From the NCBI GenBank assembly GCA_014529385.2, contig CM043967.1:83520278-83584277 (forward strand): 64,000 bases of DNA, read 5' to 3'. How positions within the stretch are numbered: position 1 is the first letter of the stretch; each line of letters opens with the position of its first letter. This document shows positions 1-11,994 of the stretch, piece after piece. This DNA comes from Adiantum capillus-veneris (lineage: Eukaryota; Streptophyta; Polypodiopsida; Polypodiales; Pteridaceae). The translations under genes and the position numbers were made by a program. Below the pieces are notes generated by a model. It searched no databases and was not told where the DNA came from. It saw only the letters and a list, made by a program, of their open reading frames with translations.

Positions 1-21
1 TACCAACTGAGCTAGCACCCA
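1..21 (-). tRNA. possible 5' end of a tRNA or tRNA-derived SINE, cut by the window edge
   Basis: Read on the minus strand, positions 14-3 give TAGCTCAGTTGG, an exact match to the tRNA A-box (D-arm) consensus. Seven bases precede it, as in a normal acceptor strand starting near position 21. The rest of the gene would lie left of the window, so anticodon and T-arm cannot be seen. A SINE head would look the same. The flanking bases give no help in choosing. Confidence 0.4.
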
Positions 22-1649
22 TTGACGTTATTGGAAAATTTCTTAGGTATAGCCTTGTGAAAACGCATGTAAATAGAATTACTTGAAATAAATTAAATAT
101 AGTGAGCATGGATTTATTAGAGTTATATTAAACTATAGGATTGTCGTATAGGAAGTTGGTGTAATAGGTGATGGATAATCTGTAGACCTTAACATAAGAA
201 AGGAGGTAGAATAAGCGGAAAGGTGGTGTATTTGTACATGGGTCTAAATATACATAGAGAGAGATTACTTAGTAGATGATCTTCGTACATAACAATATAT
301 TGATAAATTTCATACCTGGAGGGTTTCCAAGATGTTAGCATTGTATCGAGCTTTATCTGCAAAAGTGTTTTTCAAAGACAAAGCACTGACAATTTCTTGT
401 TAAATTTAAGAACAATACAATCATATAGTAAATGCTTTAACATTTTGAAAACTGTGATGATAGAATTGATGCAAAGTTGGATTATTTGTCAGCAAAAGAG
501 GATGAAAGCAGGCAAGTTTGAGTACAAACAAACGGATAATGAAGGTGCTATAAAAATTTGATGAGGGGTGTGCAAAGCTGAGATAGCTAGTGGATAGCAG
601 TCTTGTGACAAAGCATTACCAAGCTCCATAAATAACTGTTTCAATGGGTTACAAGGAGGTCTCGTAATGGAAAGGTGTTGATATCAAATCCTTGCACAAA
701 AGTAAATATCCCTCAATAATTGTAGTCCTATATCAATGAGTATTAGAAATGTTGGAAGGGGTGGGATGCAAAAACAAATAGATGGAACAATATCAAGTAA
801 TATGCAACAACAATTTCACTACCTTGATGATTCAACGTTTAGGATAACTGTAGAGCAATGAAAGTGGGAATCTAAGTAAATTACATTACTGCTAATGGGT
901 ATAACTGACATAATGTCTCATACAAATAGTGAGGAGAGAGCAATTTTCTTCTTTTTAGTAGATAATTACTTACATGTCTTGATCCTCATTCTAATGGTTG
1001 ATATAACATCATCATACATAATAGGTAGTGTATTCATAGGAATGGAATCGGCAACAACAGTCTTTAGTTAAAAACATGGTTATCACAAGATCTTTTGTGT
1101 ATCTTGTGTAGCAGCTTGTTACTTGGCGTGCATGTCTATTTTGATGGGGTTTTTTTTTTTTTGGCCAAAGGTGGGTACCTTACTGAATATGTCTTGCTAC
1201 TAATCTAGAAGGCTATGCATAGTGATGAGTCATACACACCAATGCCCTAGTGAGTATGTCATTCCCCAAGGAGGATCTAGATTGCATTATTCAAGCCGCT
1301 TTGTAAAGCGTACTATCAAGATTTTGTAAAGAGGAAGAGAGAGATGAGATCCTTGTGCCCATTATTACTATCACTACAGATATTAGAAGGATTTATGCCT
1401 ACAACCATAGTTTTGTCTTCCATTCTCAAAATACATTAATAGTGTCTACAATTTCTCCCGTATTTGATTCACATTTTAGCCCGTGTTCTAAGTTTCAAAA
1501 CATCGTGGGGTAGTCTATAGCGATGGTGTAATGAATTTTGATTGGATTTTCATGCTCTACTATTTAAATTTGAAAGTTGTCCTTTGATTTATTTCTTAAT
1601 ATGAAAGGTTTGACTCCCTTAAACTGTCAAATAAAGAGGCCCTCATAAC
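22..1649. other. no gene recognised
   Basis: AT-rich sequence with no long ORF on either strand, no recognisable protein motif and no obvious tandem repeat. A short T-run lies near 1148-1162. Confidence 0.5.
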
Positions 1650-1894
1650 AGGGTGCAATCTCCCCCCGTGCAAGAGTGACCATTTCCCTCTTGCATGTAT
1701 TTCACTTATAGATTTCTTGAATGGTCAAATTGAGTACAAACTAGTTGGCCGGTCATAAATGGCCAAAGCTCATAAAAGAGCACTTGAATATCAAAATGTA
1801 CATAAAATATAATATCCTTTTCCAGTAGCCTAGCTTGGTCAAGCCTTTTCCACCTGTCAGTTGCAATAAATAGTAACATATTAATTCCATAACA
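1650..1894 (-). mobile_element. truncated copia-type LTR, minus orientation
   Basis: Read on the minus strand from 1894, this starts TGTTATGGAATT and follows the two plus-strand LTRs at 51281 and 56146: the same U3 text, the CTATAA promoter region, the CAAGAG...CTCTTG hairpin and the G-run before GATTGCACCC. It stops at the U3/R part, so the 3' end of the LTR is missing. It lies head to head with the unrelated plus-strand copia fragment that follows, so it is a separate insertion or a rearranged piece. Confidence 0.75.
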
Positions 1895-1946
1895 GACATT
1901 GCTATGTAAGTTTGGACTTTAGGATTGCAAACCTATTTCCACTCCC

Positions 1947-2675
1947 ATGGAAATAGGTTTGAAGTTGAGTCTACGTGATGCTAGTGATCTTGCTAATGTC
2001 ACTCTTTACCAAACTGCTATTGGCTGCCTCATTTATGTATGCAGCATGAGGCCGTATATTCAGTTTGCAGTCTCACAGGTCAACATATTTATGCATAGCC
2101 CAAGGTCTACGCATTGGCAGATAGTCAAGAGGATTTTTTGCTACTTGAATGGCACTTCATCTTGGCTTGTTTTATCCCAAGGGGGAATCATTACCGCCAC
2201 GTTTACATGCTTTTTCGGGCTCATATTGGGCTGGTTGTTATGACGCGTGAGTGTCCAAAAGTGGTTTTTGTTTCATGCTTGGCAATTCATGTATTTCATG
2301 GTTGAGAAGAAGCAGCCTACTATGGCCACTTCCAGTTGTAAGGCTGAGTATAGGGCAGTCTTCACAACTATGGCTGGGTGTGTATGGCTCATATGCCTTA
2401 TGGTTGATTTGGGTGTTGGACAAGACATTGCCAACATCATCTATACTGACAGTCAGAGTGCATTGGCAATTGCGAGGAAATCAGTTTTTCATGCTCGCAC
2501 AAAGCACATTGAGGTGAATTACCACTATGTTAGGGAGAGGCTCTCAACAGGAGAGATCAGCTTGGCTTATGTTCCAACACAGGACAACCTTACAAATCTT
2601 TTCATAAAGGCATTGTCTCATGAGAAGTTCAAAGCTTTTCATAAGTCTTTTTGCTTTCTCCCCTTTGTGGATTGA
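1947..2675 (+). pseudogene. Ty1/copia Pol C-terminus (end of RT plus RNase H), frameshifted
   Basis: Two overlapping frames read like the end of a plant copia polyprotein. The first (1947-2243) has the connection region, with YQTAIGCLIYVCSMRPYI, SQVNIFMHSP and H-W-x-x-VKRIFCYLNGT. The second (2247-2675) has the copia RNase H: SSCKAEYRA, the catalytic YTDSQSA, then ARTKHIEVNYHYVRE and DNLTNLFIKAL near the C-terminus. A frameshift lies around 2150-2250. Gag, protease, integrase and most of RT are absent, so this is a 5'-truncated relic. It ends in TGA just before what looks like its own 3' LTR. Confidence 0.85.
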
Positions 2676-2752
2676 TCCTATCCTCAGGGCATGGCACTTC
2701 CCTTTACTCTTTGTGCCAGCCTTTGTTCACCGCATCACTCCCAGAGGGAATT

Positions 2753-2978
2753 TGTTACCATACACATGTGGTAGTATGTGTGTGAACACACTAAAATCGT
2801 CAGGGCATTTTATCCCTCTTTAGGAGGTTTTCTCCCTAGTGCATTGTATATACGCCCATCACTCTAAGGCTATCTATCTTTCCATTGCACACTAAGTAAT
2901 ACACTCTCTGTTGTGTACCTTGAGCTTCCTTCGTCTTCTCCAATCTGTGTGTGTTTCACTGCAACCCTAATTTCAACA
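2753..2978 (+). mobile_element. probable 3' LTR of the copia fragment
   Basis: A 226-bp segment starting TGTTACC and ending TTCAACA (TGTT...AACA ends) directly downstream of the copia RNase H ORF. A weak purine tract (CCAGAGGGAA) precedes it, and a TATATA lies at 2847-2852. No second copy is present in the window, so the ends are an inference from the termini and the position. Confidence 0.4.
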
Positions 2979-2986
2979 ATGATGAG

Positions 2987-3465
2987 ATGCCAAGAAGGGT
3001 TCTCGGAGCTAGTTTTTGGTGGCCTTCTATAGTGCAAGATGTTCATTATTGGTAAAAGACCTGCCATGAGTGTGAGCCCATGGGAGTGTAGAGGCTGGGT
3101 GCATTGATGTGTATGTGGCATGTTAATATGACTCACAAAGATGTTTTTCAAGCAGCAGATGGAGCTGGATTACAAATTTCAACCAAATCTTGCCAGAGAA
3201 GAAGATACATAAGGAAGATCTAGTTATGAAGTATGAGAGATATCTAGACTACACCATCCAAAATAACTTCAAGAAGAAGTGGATGGAACCATACACAGCT
3301 TACAAGGCTTTTTCCAATGGTACATATTAGTTGGTGTGAGTAAATGGTAAACATCTCAAACATAGAGCAAATGTTGTGCATCTCAAGTTGTACTTTGATA
3401 CAAAATTGGTGCCAAATGTGCATCAAGTTGTAGATGAGGGGGTTGGAATACTTTTTTAAAGAGGA
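2987..3465 (+). pseudogene. degraded Ty3/gypsy integrase fragment
   Basis: The first part reads GASFWWPSIVQDVHYW, a stop, then KTCHEC. This is the end of an HHCC zinc-binding domain of gypsy integrase. After a large deletion that removes the DDE core, another frame reads PYTAYKAFSNGTY and, past stops, N-V-V-H-L-K-L-Y-F-D, the integrase C-terminal module. Several stops and frame changes make it non-functional. It abuts the copia 3' LTR at 2978, so that copia element probably inserted into or next to it. Confidence 0.65.
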
Positions 3466-5600
3466 ATTGTAGGAAACATGAATAAGATTTTGTACATATG
3501 ATTGCAACTTTTATGCTTGCTCAATGTTTTACTAGTTTTCCAAATTCAAAGTCAGTAAGTACCTTTTTTGGTTGAACATAAGTATTCAATAAGTGGTTTG
3601 TTCAATGATGGTATAATCAAACGGTTCTAGAGCTAGAAGTGGGCACAAGAAAATACATGGATTCTCATAGGTGCATACCTAGGTGCAAGATCAAGTATGA
3701 TGGTCAAGGGCATCCACATGTATTCAAAATGGCATGTTTTTTATGGTTTTTTGGCCAAAAATCTCTATTTTTTCTCTGATCCATATGTCTTCTCAAGGTT
3801 TTTAAAAGTGAAAAGGTTATTTTGCAAAAGGTGATCTTCAAATTGCTATCCAAGCTAGTCTAGACGGCTCGTCAATCGGAGCTATAAGGGTCAATATATT
3901 ACAAGTAAATAGATGAAATGGTTTACAAATTCCCACTAGGATGAACAACGCTTAGGGTGTATCTTATTTGATATATTTTAAGTGCTCATTTTATGTTGCA
4001 CTCGGTTTTTTTAGATCTACAATCGGAGTCCAGATGAGCAAGTTATGAGCAAAAGAAAAATTTTCGTGGGGCAAGTTCTACAATGATTCAATCACTTTGG
4101 AAGGCATGACATTGGGGCTTTTTTGAAGCTTTCCAATGTTTGCACAGGTAATGTGCATCATATGGAACACCCTACAAGTTACAACATGCCAATCAAAGCT
4201 CCGCATAGTGATTTATGATTGGTCAAAGCCAATCGGTTATGGTTGCAAGTGGACGATAGATGATTTTTTCTAGTATTTGGAGCATCGGTTCAGGGCCTTG
4301 AAAATGTCAAAATGAGGGGGGTGTAGCTGGGGTTTGTAGCAGATAAAGAGGACTTGGTGTGGTTCTTTACAAGATGGAAATCACTTAACTAGTAGCAAGA
4401 AGTTATAGCTCCCCAAAGAGAGCCCAAAGAAGTCCAAAAAATATTTTTTAAAAGAGCTTTTTGTGAGTTTTTCAACCCCCCAGGGGTGCATTTCTCTAAG
4501 ACTTACACATGACAATAGGTAATCCCACATGCGCTATCAATGAACAAGCACACAAGGTATATATATAAAATGGGTGCTTTCCAATTGGCATCACAAGAGG
4601 GAGTGGGAGCCGCGGGGGTACCGGCTATGGCAGCCCCTTCTCCCTCCTTGTGCGGGCACTGGGGGCATTGCATTGTGGCATTGCGGTGGTTATTGACAAC
4701 GGTCGTTGATCGTCGGTAGCACTTGTTGGTTGTTGTCGTGTAGTCCTACAGGGACCGTTTCTTAGGGGTCGGGGGGGGGGGGGGGGGGGGGGATGCTTGG
4801 CACTGTCTTTTGAAAAATATATATGGGTTGTTTCACACCTGCCATGGTGGGCAAGGCAAAGCTCATGGCTGGCTCCAACTAGGTGGTGGTGCCCATTGAA
4901 AAATACTAAAATAAATGGGACACTTGTGTGGTCAAAAGTTGAATACTAAAAATGTATAAAAAAACCGTTTGTACACGCCTTGGGAAGCAAGTAAGAGATT
5001 TTTTGGACCGCATGAGGTGCAGGAGCTGGTTGAAAGCCATATTTTAATAAGAAAATTTTTGATACATGTTCTAAGAGCACAATCAAACCATTTTCAAGTG
5101 CTTTTTGATGTCAATTTCCCCTTCCCCCTCCTCTTTTTGGTGAATCCCTTGTGTTTGTGTGCTAGTTGAGTGCATGTGTATGCCTCCCCGACTGTGGGTA
5201 TGTGCAAAGGGAGAGTGAGAGAGAGGTGTGGTTGTGAGTGGTGGGCAGTCAAAGCTATGGTTGTGTGTGCCAAGATGTGTTTTTCGCAGAGAATGTGCAT
5301 ATTGGATTGCAGAAATTGTTTTTTTTAAGGTGTGTTTGAGCGGATAGGGGTGCATTCAATACCTTGAGCTATATAGGGGCATTTGTTTGTGTTCTGGGTG
5401 TGCTCTACATTCCTCCTCTCCAACATGCCTCCATAGTCGTTAGAGGTACTAGTCTTCATGGGTGATGGCATGTATAGGTGGTACCAAAAAGGAGTGTCTT
5501 GGACACCTCTTTTGGGAGGAGAGAGAGAAGAATAAGTCGGGCTATCAAAAGAGATTTTAAGTCAAATATAAGTAAATGACTCAACCTCATTTCATTAAAT
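3466..5600. other. no gene recognised; contains a 22-G run
   Basis: No ORF with recognisable content on either strand. A homopolymer of 22 G occupies 4771-4792. The GC-rich stretch 4600-4770 before it (GAGGGAGTGGGAGCCGCGGG) could be an LTR fragment, but I found no partner for it here. Confidence 0.5.
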
Positions 5601-5671
5601 CCAATTAAACATTCTAATCTCATTGTGCTCCACTCCTTGTACATGTCTCAACTGTCATTAGTACTATGGTG

Positions 5672-5672
5672 C

Positions 5673-5722
<50 letters not shown>
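5672..5722. repeat. (CT)n-(AC)n microsatellite
   Basis: A CT array of about 22 bp runs directly into an AC array of about 28 bp. Confidence 0.95.
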
Positions 5723-5724
<2 letters not shown>

Positions 5725-5858
5725 AGTAGACTCTATTTTTTAATTTCACAAATCCATGCTTGTCTTCCCACCTTATGCATGGAAGGATGATATTTTTAAT
5801 GAAGTCCATTTGACCATGACTATTGCATCTTCTCTAGTAGCAGCTCAGCACCTTCTAT

Positions 5859-5964
<106 letters not shown>

Positions 5965-6156
5965 GCATGCCTGTGCAGGTACTACACTAAGCATGCCAAT
6001 GAATGTGGTACAACCCATAAAGTGTGAAAATGACCTCTCTATTGAAACTGTACAATGCATTAAATGCCAACTAGTTACAATTATAGTTTTGACACGTGTA
6101 AGGAATCTAGTGCTAAATTACCATGCATGGAAACAACGGTAATATGAATGCCTAGA

Positions 6157-6260
<104 letters not shown>

Positions 6261-6383
6261 TAAGGAGGGCAAGAACGAGAAAGAGAGAGAGAGACCGAGA
6301 TAGACGGAGCGTGGGTGAAAAAGAGTGAGTGAGAGAGAGACAGAGAGAAAGAGAGATACACTTAGAGGGAGAAAGGGAGTCAT

Positions 6384-6385
<2 letters not shown>

Positions 6386-6467
<82 letters not shown>
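6386..6467. repeat. (CA)n-(GA)n microsatellite
   Basis: About 30 bp of CA joined to about 50 bp of GA. Confidence 0.95.
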
Positions 6468-6468
<1 letters not shown>

Positions 6469-6826
6469 CACACACATAGGGAGAGAGGTACACCAAGAGG
6501 TTGAGAGAGACAGAGAGAGAAGGATTGAAGTGTTCCCAGGGTATCAGTGAAGTTTATATCACGAGAAGGTTCACATGCCAAGCCGAGGAAAAGGTAGGAA
6601 AAATGTCCAATAATCTCATTCTTCTCCGCTCCTTGTACGTGCCTTAGTTGTCGTCAGTATTGTGGGACTCTCTCTCTCCCTCTCTCTCTCTCAGTAGACT
6701 CTATTTGTGAATTTCACAGCTCCATGCTTGTCTTCCCACCTTAGGCATGGAGGGATGATGTTTTTGATGAAGTCCATTTGACCATGACTATTTCATCATC
6801 TCTAGTAGAATCTCATAACCTTCTAT

Positions 6827-6937
<111 letters not shown>

Positions 6938-6939
6938 AG

Positions 6940-7156
6940 TGGAATACACCAACAATTGACTCCATCACACACGAGCATCGCACCAATCATGCAATCCTCA
7001 CTTTCAAGACCAAAGAGGACCGAATTAAACTCCTTGAACAATCAAGGCTTCGCAGAAGATCTTACCCCCGGCCAACTCAAGCAGAAGAAGACAGAACTAC
7101 AAAAGGTGCAAGCAGCGCATATGGTAGGGAAATGGGCAGTCTATCGAGGAGGTAAA
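6940..7156 (+). pseudogene. LINE-like ORF fragment (weak)
   Basis: Two frames together give a short peptide pattern. In one frame AILTFKTKEDRIKLLEQSR; after a +1/-1 shift, GFAEDLTPGQ, K-K-T-E-L-Q, then a basic stretch ending MVGKWAVYRGGK. The order (a strand with F/T-x-x-D-R, an ED-L-T-P turn, a K/R-rich helix, G-K-x-A-x-Y-R-G) resembles the C-terminal part of the nucleic-acid-binding protein upstream of reverse transcriptase in LINE-type elements. No RT is present nearby. The assignment rests on remembered family shape only. Confidence 0.3.
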
Positions 7157-7373
7157 TGATTATTCAGGAGTTTAGAACTCCTAAAATGACTTCCCTCTCA
7201 CCTACCTCCCCTTAGATTTTAAGTTTTGTTCATCCCATCCCATTTTTCTTTTGTTCACCCATCACTGGACCAGTCCTTAACTGATATGTATCTGCCCTTC
7301 ATTTAGAAGGAATCTTTGTATGCACTGTTTTCAGTCCCATAGTCATATCTGACCTCCGTGGACGATAATTCAA

Positions 7374-7391
7374 TCTATCTATCTATCTATC

Positions 7392-7462
<71 letters not shown>

Positions 7463-7486
7463 ACCCCCCCCCCCCCCCCCCCCCCC
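7374..7486. repeat. (CTAT)n followed by a poly(C) tract of 94 bp
   Basis: About 18 bp of CTAT repeats run into C from 7393 to 7486, broken only by one A at 7463 (70 C, A, 23 C). The complementary strand is poly(G), with strong G-quadruplex potential. Tracts of this length are hard to sequence, so the exact length may be an assembly artefact. Confidence 0.9.
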
Positions 7487-7704
7487 TCCCATGAGTACTA
7501 TGGTTTGTGTTTTGATGGTCTTGTATGCTATATCATCAACATCATAACTTGTTGCACATGGAACCTTGTGGTGCTAAAAATGGAAGTACATGCACCCATC
7601 TTCCTCCAGTGTGTATTACACAACACATCTCGAGGTATCTTCTGCCCTGTGTACAAAACTAATCAGTTACAAAGAAAAGGGAACAAAGAAGCATTGAGAA
7701 GAGG

Positions 7705-8085
7705 ATGGCACAAACGTGTGAGGATAATGACATTGATGAGCAAGAGGCAAAGAAAATATGCGGGGTGGTTACTAAGTGTTGGCGTTTACAAACAAACGTG
7801 TTTTTAAAGCCAACATTCTCAGTTTTGCAACACACATTAGAAACAGTTGAGAGAGTCATTTTCTCTGACATTCGTCATACATCTTTTGAGGTGAAGACAC
7901 CCCATTCAAATAATGAGTTGTTTTTTAAACGAGCTACTATCGTGGCATGCATATATGGAGTGGGTGGTGGTGATGATCCAATGAGAGGTAGAGATGTTTA
8001 CAAGGATTTAGAAATGCACCAAAGAAATGTCATTGCTGCAATGTTTTGGCTTCATCATGATGGGAAGGAAGGATCACTTCCCTAA
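7705..8085 (+). CDS. unidentified ORF, 126 codons
   Basis: An ATG-to-stop ORF with mixed, non-repetitive composition: an acidic start (CEDNDIDEQEAKK), a central VERVIFSDIRHTSFEV, and an H-rich end (MFWLHHDGKEG). Composition is compatible with real coding sequence or a transposon remnant. I recognise no domain. There is no clear promoter, intron or neighbour gene, and the minisatellite starts right after the stop. Confidence 0.25.
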   Translation: MAQTCEDNDIDEQEAKKICGVVTKCWRLQTNVFLKPTFSVLQHTLETVERVIFSDIRHTSFEVKTPHSNNELFFKRATIVACIYGVGGGDDPMRGRDVYKDLEMHQRNVIAAMFWLHHDGKEGSLP

Positions 8086-8184
8086 GACGCTTGTCATTGT
8101 CAAGTGCATAGAGAAAACATTGTCCAATTGCTCACATGCTTTCATGTGTATGTTAGTCCATTATAGTTTGTTGTACTCTCAAGT

Positions 8185-9270
8185 GCATCTTAGTCTTTGA
8201 GTGCTTCCAGCTGCCTTCAAGAGGACCCAGATGCTTGTTATTGAATCACAACACTTTACCAATCTTTATGGTTTTTGATACAGCTTTTTAATGATTGTCT
8301 ATGCATTAAAGTGCTTGCCCTTGCTCTATGGTGCTTGAGAAATGTCTGTAGGTGTTTACATATCTCTCAGGGCTTGTAAGTGCTTTATGCTTCGTGAGAG
8401 GTTTATAGGTGTTTACATGTGTCTCTAAGAGCTTGTAAGTTCTTTTGAGTGCCTCCAGGTTCTATAAGTATACTCGTATTTCAGAATGATTCTAAGTGCT
8501 TTCCACATCTTTCAAGTGCTTCAAAGTTCTTATAAATGCTTCTCAGTGCTCTCAAGTGCTTCCAAAGGCTTGCTTCAACATACATATGAGTGCTTTCAAG
8601 AGTCATAAGTGATCCCATGTGCTTGAGAGTGCTTGTATATGCTCATCGGTGATTCTAACTCAACCAAGTGCTTCAAAGTGATTCCAAGTGCTTCCAAGTT
8701 CTTTAGAATGCTTTGTTTCCACGTGCTTTGTAGTGCACTCCAACTGTTTCAAAGTGCTTTAGAATGCTTCAGACTGCTTCCACATGCTTTGTAGTGCACT
8801 CCAAGTATTTTTTAGTGCTTCCAAGTGATTCTAATTACTTTCAAGTGCTTTTGAAGGACTCTATGTGCTTCTAAGTGCCTTTGAGAGATTGTAAGTGCTT
8901 TCAAGTGGCTCAAAGTGCTTTAAGAATATGCGTATTTAGAATGCTTCTTAGTGCTTTCCACAAATTCCAAGTGCTTCAAAATTCTTATAAATGCTTTTGA
9001 GTGTTGTCAAGTGCTTCCAAAGGCATTCTTCAAAATACTATTGAGTTTCAAAAGGTCAAGAGTGATCCTAGGTGCTTCAGAGTGCTTGTATGTGCTCATG
9101 GATGATTCCGAGTCGGTCCAGTGCTTCAAAGTGCTTCCAGTGCTTTAGACTGCTTCCACGTGCTTTGTAGTGCAATTCAAGTGTTTTCTAGTGCTTCCAA
9201 CTGATTTTTATTTCTTTCAAGTGCTTTTGACTCTATGTGCTTTTGAGTGCCTTTGAGTGCTTGTATGTCT
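8185..9270 (+). repeat. degenerate minisatellite, core AAGTGCTT(CC), with a higher-order period
   Basis: About thirty GTGCTT hits occur in about 1.1 kb, mostly in the context CAAGTGCTTCC or AAAGTGCTTTAG, spaced at roughly 10-12 bp or multiples. The block around 8469-8750 recurs in the same order around 8926-9190 (TATTTCAGAATG / TATTTAGAATG, then CTTATAAATGCTT, GTGATCC, TGCTCATSG, CCACGTGCTTTGTAGTGCA), so a higher-order unit of about 457 bp is present twice. No long ORF runs through it, so it does not look like a repeat-protein gene. Confidence 0.85.
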
Positions 9271-9519
9271 CTATGAAGAATACTCTAGCATTAAATAATT
9301 TTGGAGGTCATTTGGAGGGTCTTATTGAGGAGAGAGAAAAGGAGGCACATCCAATGAACATCAAGCCAATGTAACATAGAAATAAGAAGAAATAAATCAA
9401 TAAATACAAAATAAAGAGAGAAAACATGAGGTAAAATCTCGCTTTTATTGTGTTTTCAGTATCCATATGTGGGCCCACGATCTGAAAGCAGTGAAGGTAC
9501 TAAATCTAGCTACGATGAT

Positions 9520-11165
9520 GTATCATACTCCCGCCACCAAATTTTTAGGGTTAAGCTTTACTGCGTAAATCCTTTTATTCTTCCTATGACTCTTCATAAG
9601 TTTGGTAAAGTTCACTAGTCTGAGCTTAGGCTTCCCACGATTCCCAGTAACTGTAACTCTAGGGTTTTGATCATTTTTGAAAGTCAATGAAGCATCTTTA
9701 CAATGTATGTGAGCATCATTGGTTTTAAGCCAATCCATTCCTAGAATTCCATCGTAAATTCTAAAGGATAAGACTCTAAAGTTTGCAGAAGTATTATGAC
9801 CATCCAAAAAAAAATTCAAGTTACCCACTGAAGTAGAAGATCTGACACTCCTACCCATAGCCTCTAATTCTACTGTAAGATCTGTATCAGGGTGTTCAGG
9901 CAAAATGAGAACTTAGGAGATATGAAAGAATGTGAACTCCTTGAATCAATCATCAATAAGATAAAATGGTTACCTTGATACTCCATTGAGATTTGAATTA
10001 CTAAACATTGTTCATTCACTCCCTGATGTTCAACTCAGCATGAATATATGTGTTTGTCTGATTTCCTTCACCTCTATCCCCTTGAGCTCTACTAACTTGA
10101 GGTCTTCCTTGAGGTCTTTTATTTCCTCATCCTCTTGGACGAGATTGACGATTAATATTCCCATTGTTGTTATTGTTGACAGGCGGTCCATTTTGAACAA
10201 AAGGTGGTCGTCTGGTCTAGAATTCCCTTGGTTTTGAGGTGGTCTTTGGTTTTGGTTAAAGTTTTGCTAATTGAATTTCCTCTAAATTGTCGATGGTTTG
10301 GGTCTAAAATTTCCAAATTTCCAATTCGTATTGAAGTTTCTATGTTCATAATTATCCACCAAACCTGTGAAGCTTGAATTGTTAAATGGACAATCCTTGG
10401 ATTGATGACCAAGATCAAGAGAAGTGTAGCACAAATGATCTTGTCTTGCTTTCATACGTAATAAGTTCTCTCTTATTTGCTATAGATTTCCGGACCTTTG
10501 TTCCTCCTAGAGACGAGGTCTTTTGATTTTATGAACATGAACAAGTTCTGGTTTCCTCTTTTTGATAGTAGATAATTCTATTTCAATGGGTTTGCCTATA
10601 TCAAGGACATCTGCAAAATTGGTAAGACGAAGTCTCTGGAGTCTAGTCTTCATAGGATTATGTAACCCTGATATGAATTGAGCTACCTTGACTTCTTGAG
10701 TCATCTCTGCTGGAGCATACTTGACAAGGGTTAAGAAATGTTGATAGTATGATTCAAGATCTATGGTTCCTTGAGTACAGTCAAGAAACCATTCATACAT
10801 TCTGAATGATAGACCTTGTTCTGATAGTTTTTCTTAAGCTGGGTCTTAAGATAATCCCAAGTTGCAGCATTAGGATCAACATTGTTTTCTATGCAATGGT
10901 CTCTTCACCAACGCTTGACTATTTTCTTCAGTTTGAACTTAGCAATGATAGCTTTGTTTAATGCTAACAAATGGGCTAAGTCAAAGTAGTCACCCATGCG
11001 CTCAATCCAATATTCAAGAACTTTGCCTACATCTTTTCCTTCCCCGCTAAAATTTCAAGGTTGAGACTTGCAAAGCATAGCATTGATGTCTCTATCAATG
11101 ATGGTGTGTTGAGGAACAATAGGTGCATTTGCATTAGCAGCAGCCACATTACCCCTAGGAGGCAT
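9520..11165 (-). pseudogene. Ty3/gypsy gag-protease remnant, minus strand
   Basis: Starts at an ATG at 11165 (MPPRGNVAAANANAP), with the capsid part following (FSGEGKDVGKVLEYWIERM, W-D-Y-L-K). After a stop (about 11055), a second stop and a frameshift near 10800 comes the gag motif SYYQHFLTLVKYAP...VAQFISGLHNPMK (10507-10800). A zinc knuckle lies near 10390-10440 (C-Y-T-S-x3-GH-x4-C) in which the second cysteine is serine. The ORF 9523-9903 ends the piece with the protease motif YDGILGMDWL. RT, RNase H and integrase are absent. The MPPR-type start suggests a chromovirus-like lineage, unlike the Tat-like elements further right. No LTRs were found. Confidence 0.75.
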
Positions 11166-11231
11166 GGTAACTTGCTGCACCATCTCAACCTAGGTCACAC
11201 TTAGTAAAATATTATATCCCGCTCAAAGTCC

Positions 11232-11994
11232 TCAAATCCAATAGAATAGACATTTAAAGATAAGATGAGAAGAAAGTAGGAGAAAGAATAATAAATAAAC
11301 TAGTCCAATTTCTATATCACAAAACTTTGGGATTTTGAAAAGTCTACAAGTGTCTTGAAAGTTTCTAACAAATCCTAATTTGGCTCTAACATAATGCGCT
11401 TGATAATATCCATTGTGAAATCCTTCCACCAAAGGAGTATAGTTGTCCCATTCCTTGAGTATGTCTGATGGTTGATTCAAATAATCCTTTACAATCTTTC
11501 ACTAGAATATTTCTTCGTTGGCGTGTGAGTCATACCATTCTTGAGCAAGAGATTTGTTGGTTACAGATATTCCGATTTTGGTATGGATAATATCCTTCAT
11601 GTACCCAAAGTAGTCATGAAGAGACATCCTGGGTGTCAAAGTTTAGCACTTCAACTTGTGCACTAAAAGTCACGTCTTTCTTTTTGTACCATTCTTCCCC
11701 CCGTGATACATCCTTGGGTGATAATCCAGTAAAGCAGTTTACATGAGCATGTTGTTTGTTTACATCATTTCTGTAGAAATATCTACTCGAGTTCACTACC
11801 ATTGGTTGTGCTTGGGCAAAGTCACCAATGCACCTTGGTTTCTTGTAGTCATCAAAGGTAATGGTGACATTGTGAGGGTTGTATTTGAGGATAGGTCCAT
11901 AGAATCTATTGAACCAATCCCGGGTGCATAATAGAATTGTTTGCCTAGAAAGTGGTGGAACGTTTCTAACAAGTACTAGGCTAGTGCCTGACAA
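11232..11994 (-). pseudogene. unidentified minus-strand ORF pieces, downstream part of a possible transposon gene
   Basis: ORFs at 11614-11994 (ending ...EEWYKKKDVTFSAQVEVLNFDTQDVSS) and 11232-11480 lie in series on the minus strand after the 12.0-12.9 kb pieces. They look like real protein (YKKPRCIGDFAQAQP, SRYFYRNDVNKQHAHVNC), but I recognise no domain. The frame changes at a tandem repeat (11943-12130). The series ends just before the gag start at 11165, which reads the same way but is a different element type. Confidence 0.35.

Noticed and set aside
7358-7807. 149-codon ORF starting with a proline run
   Set aside because: The proline run is the poly(C) tract; the rest shows no resemblance to a known protein and overlaps another ORF in a different frame.
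8185-9270. CRISPR-like array
   Set aside because: Units are short, degenerate and without unique spacers of constant length, and the window is a eukaryotic nuclear sequence.
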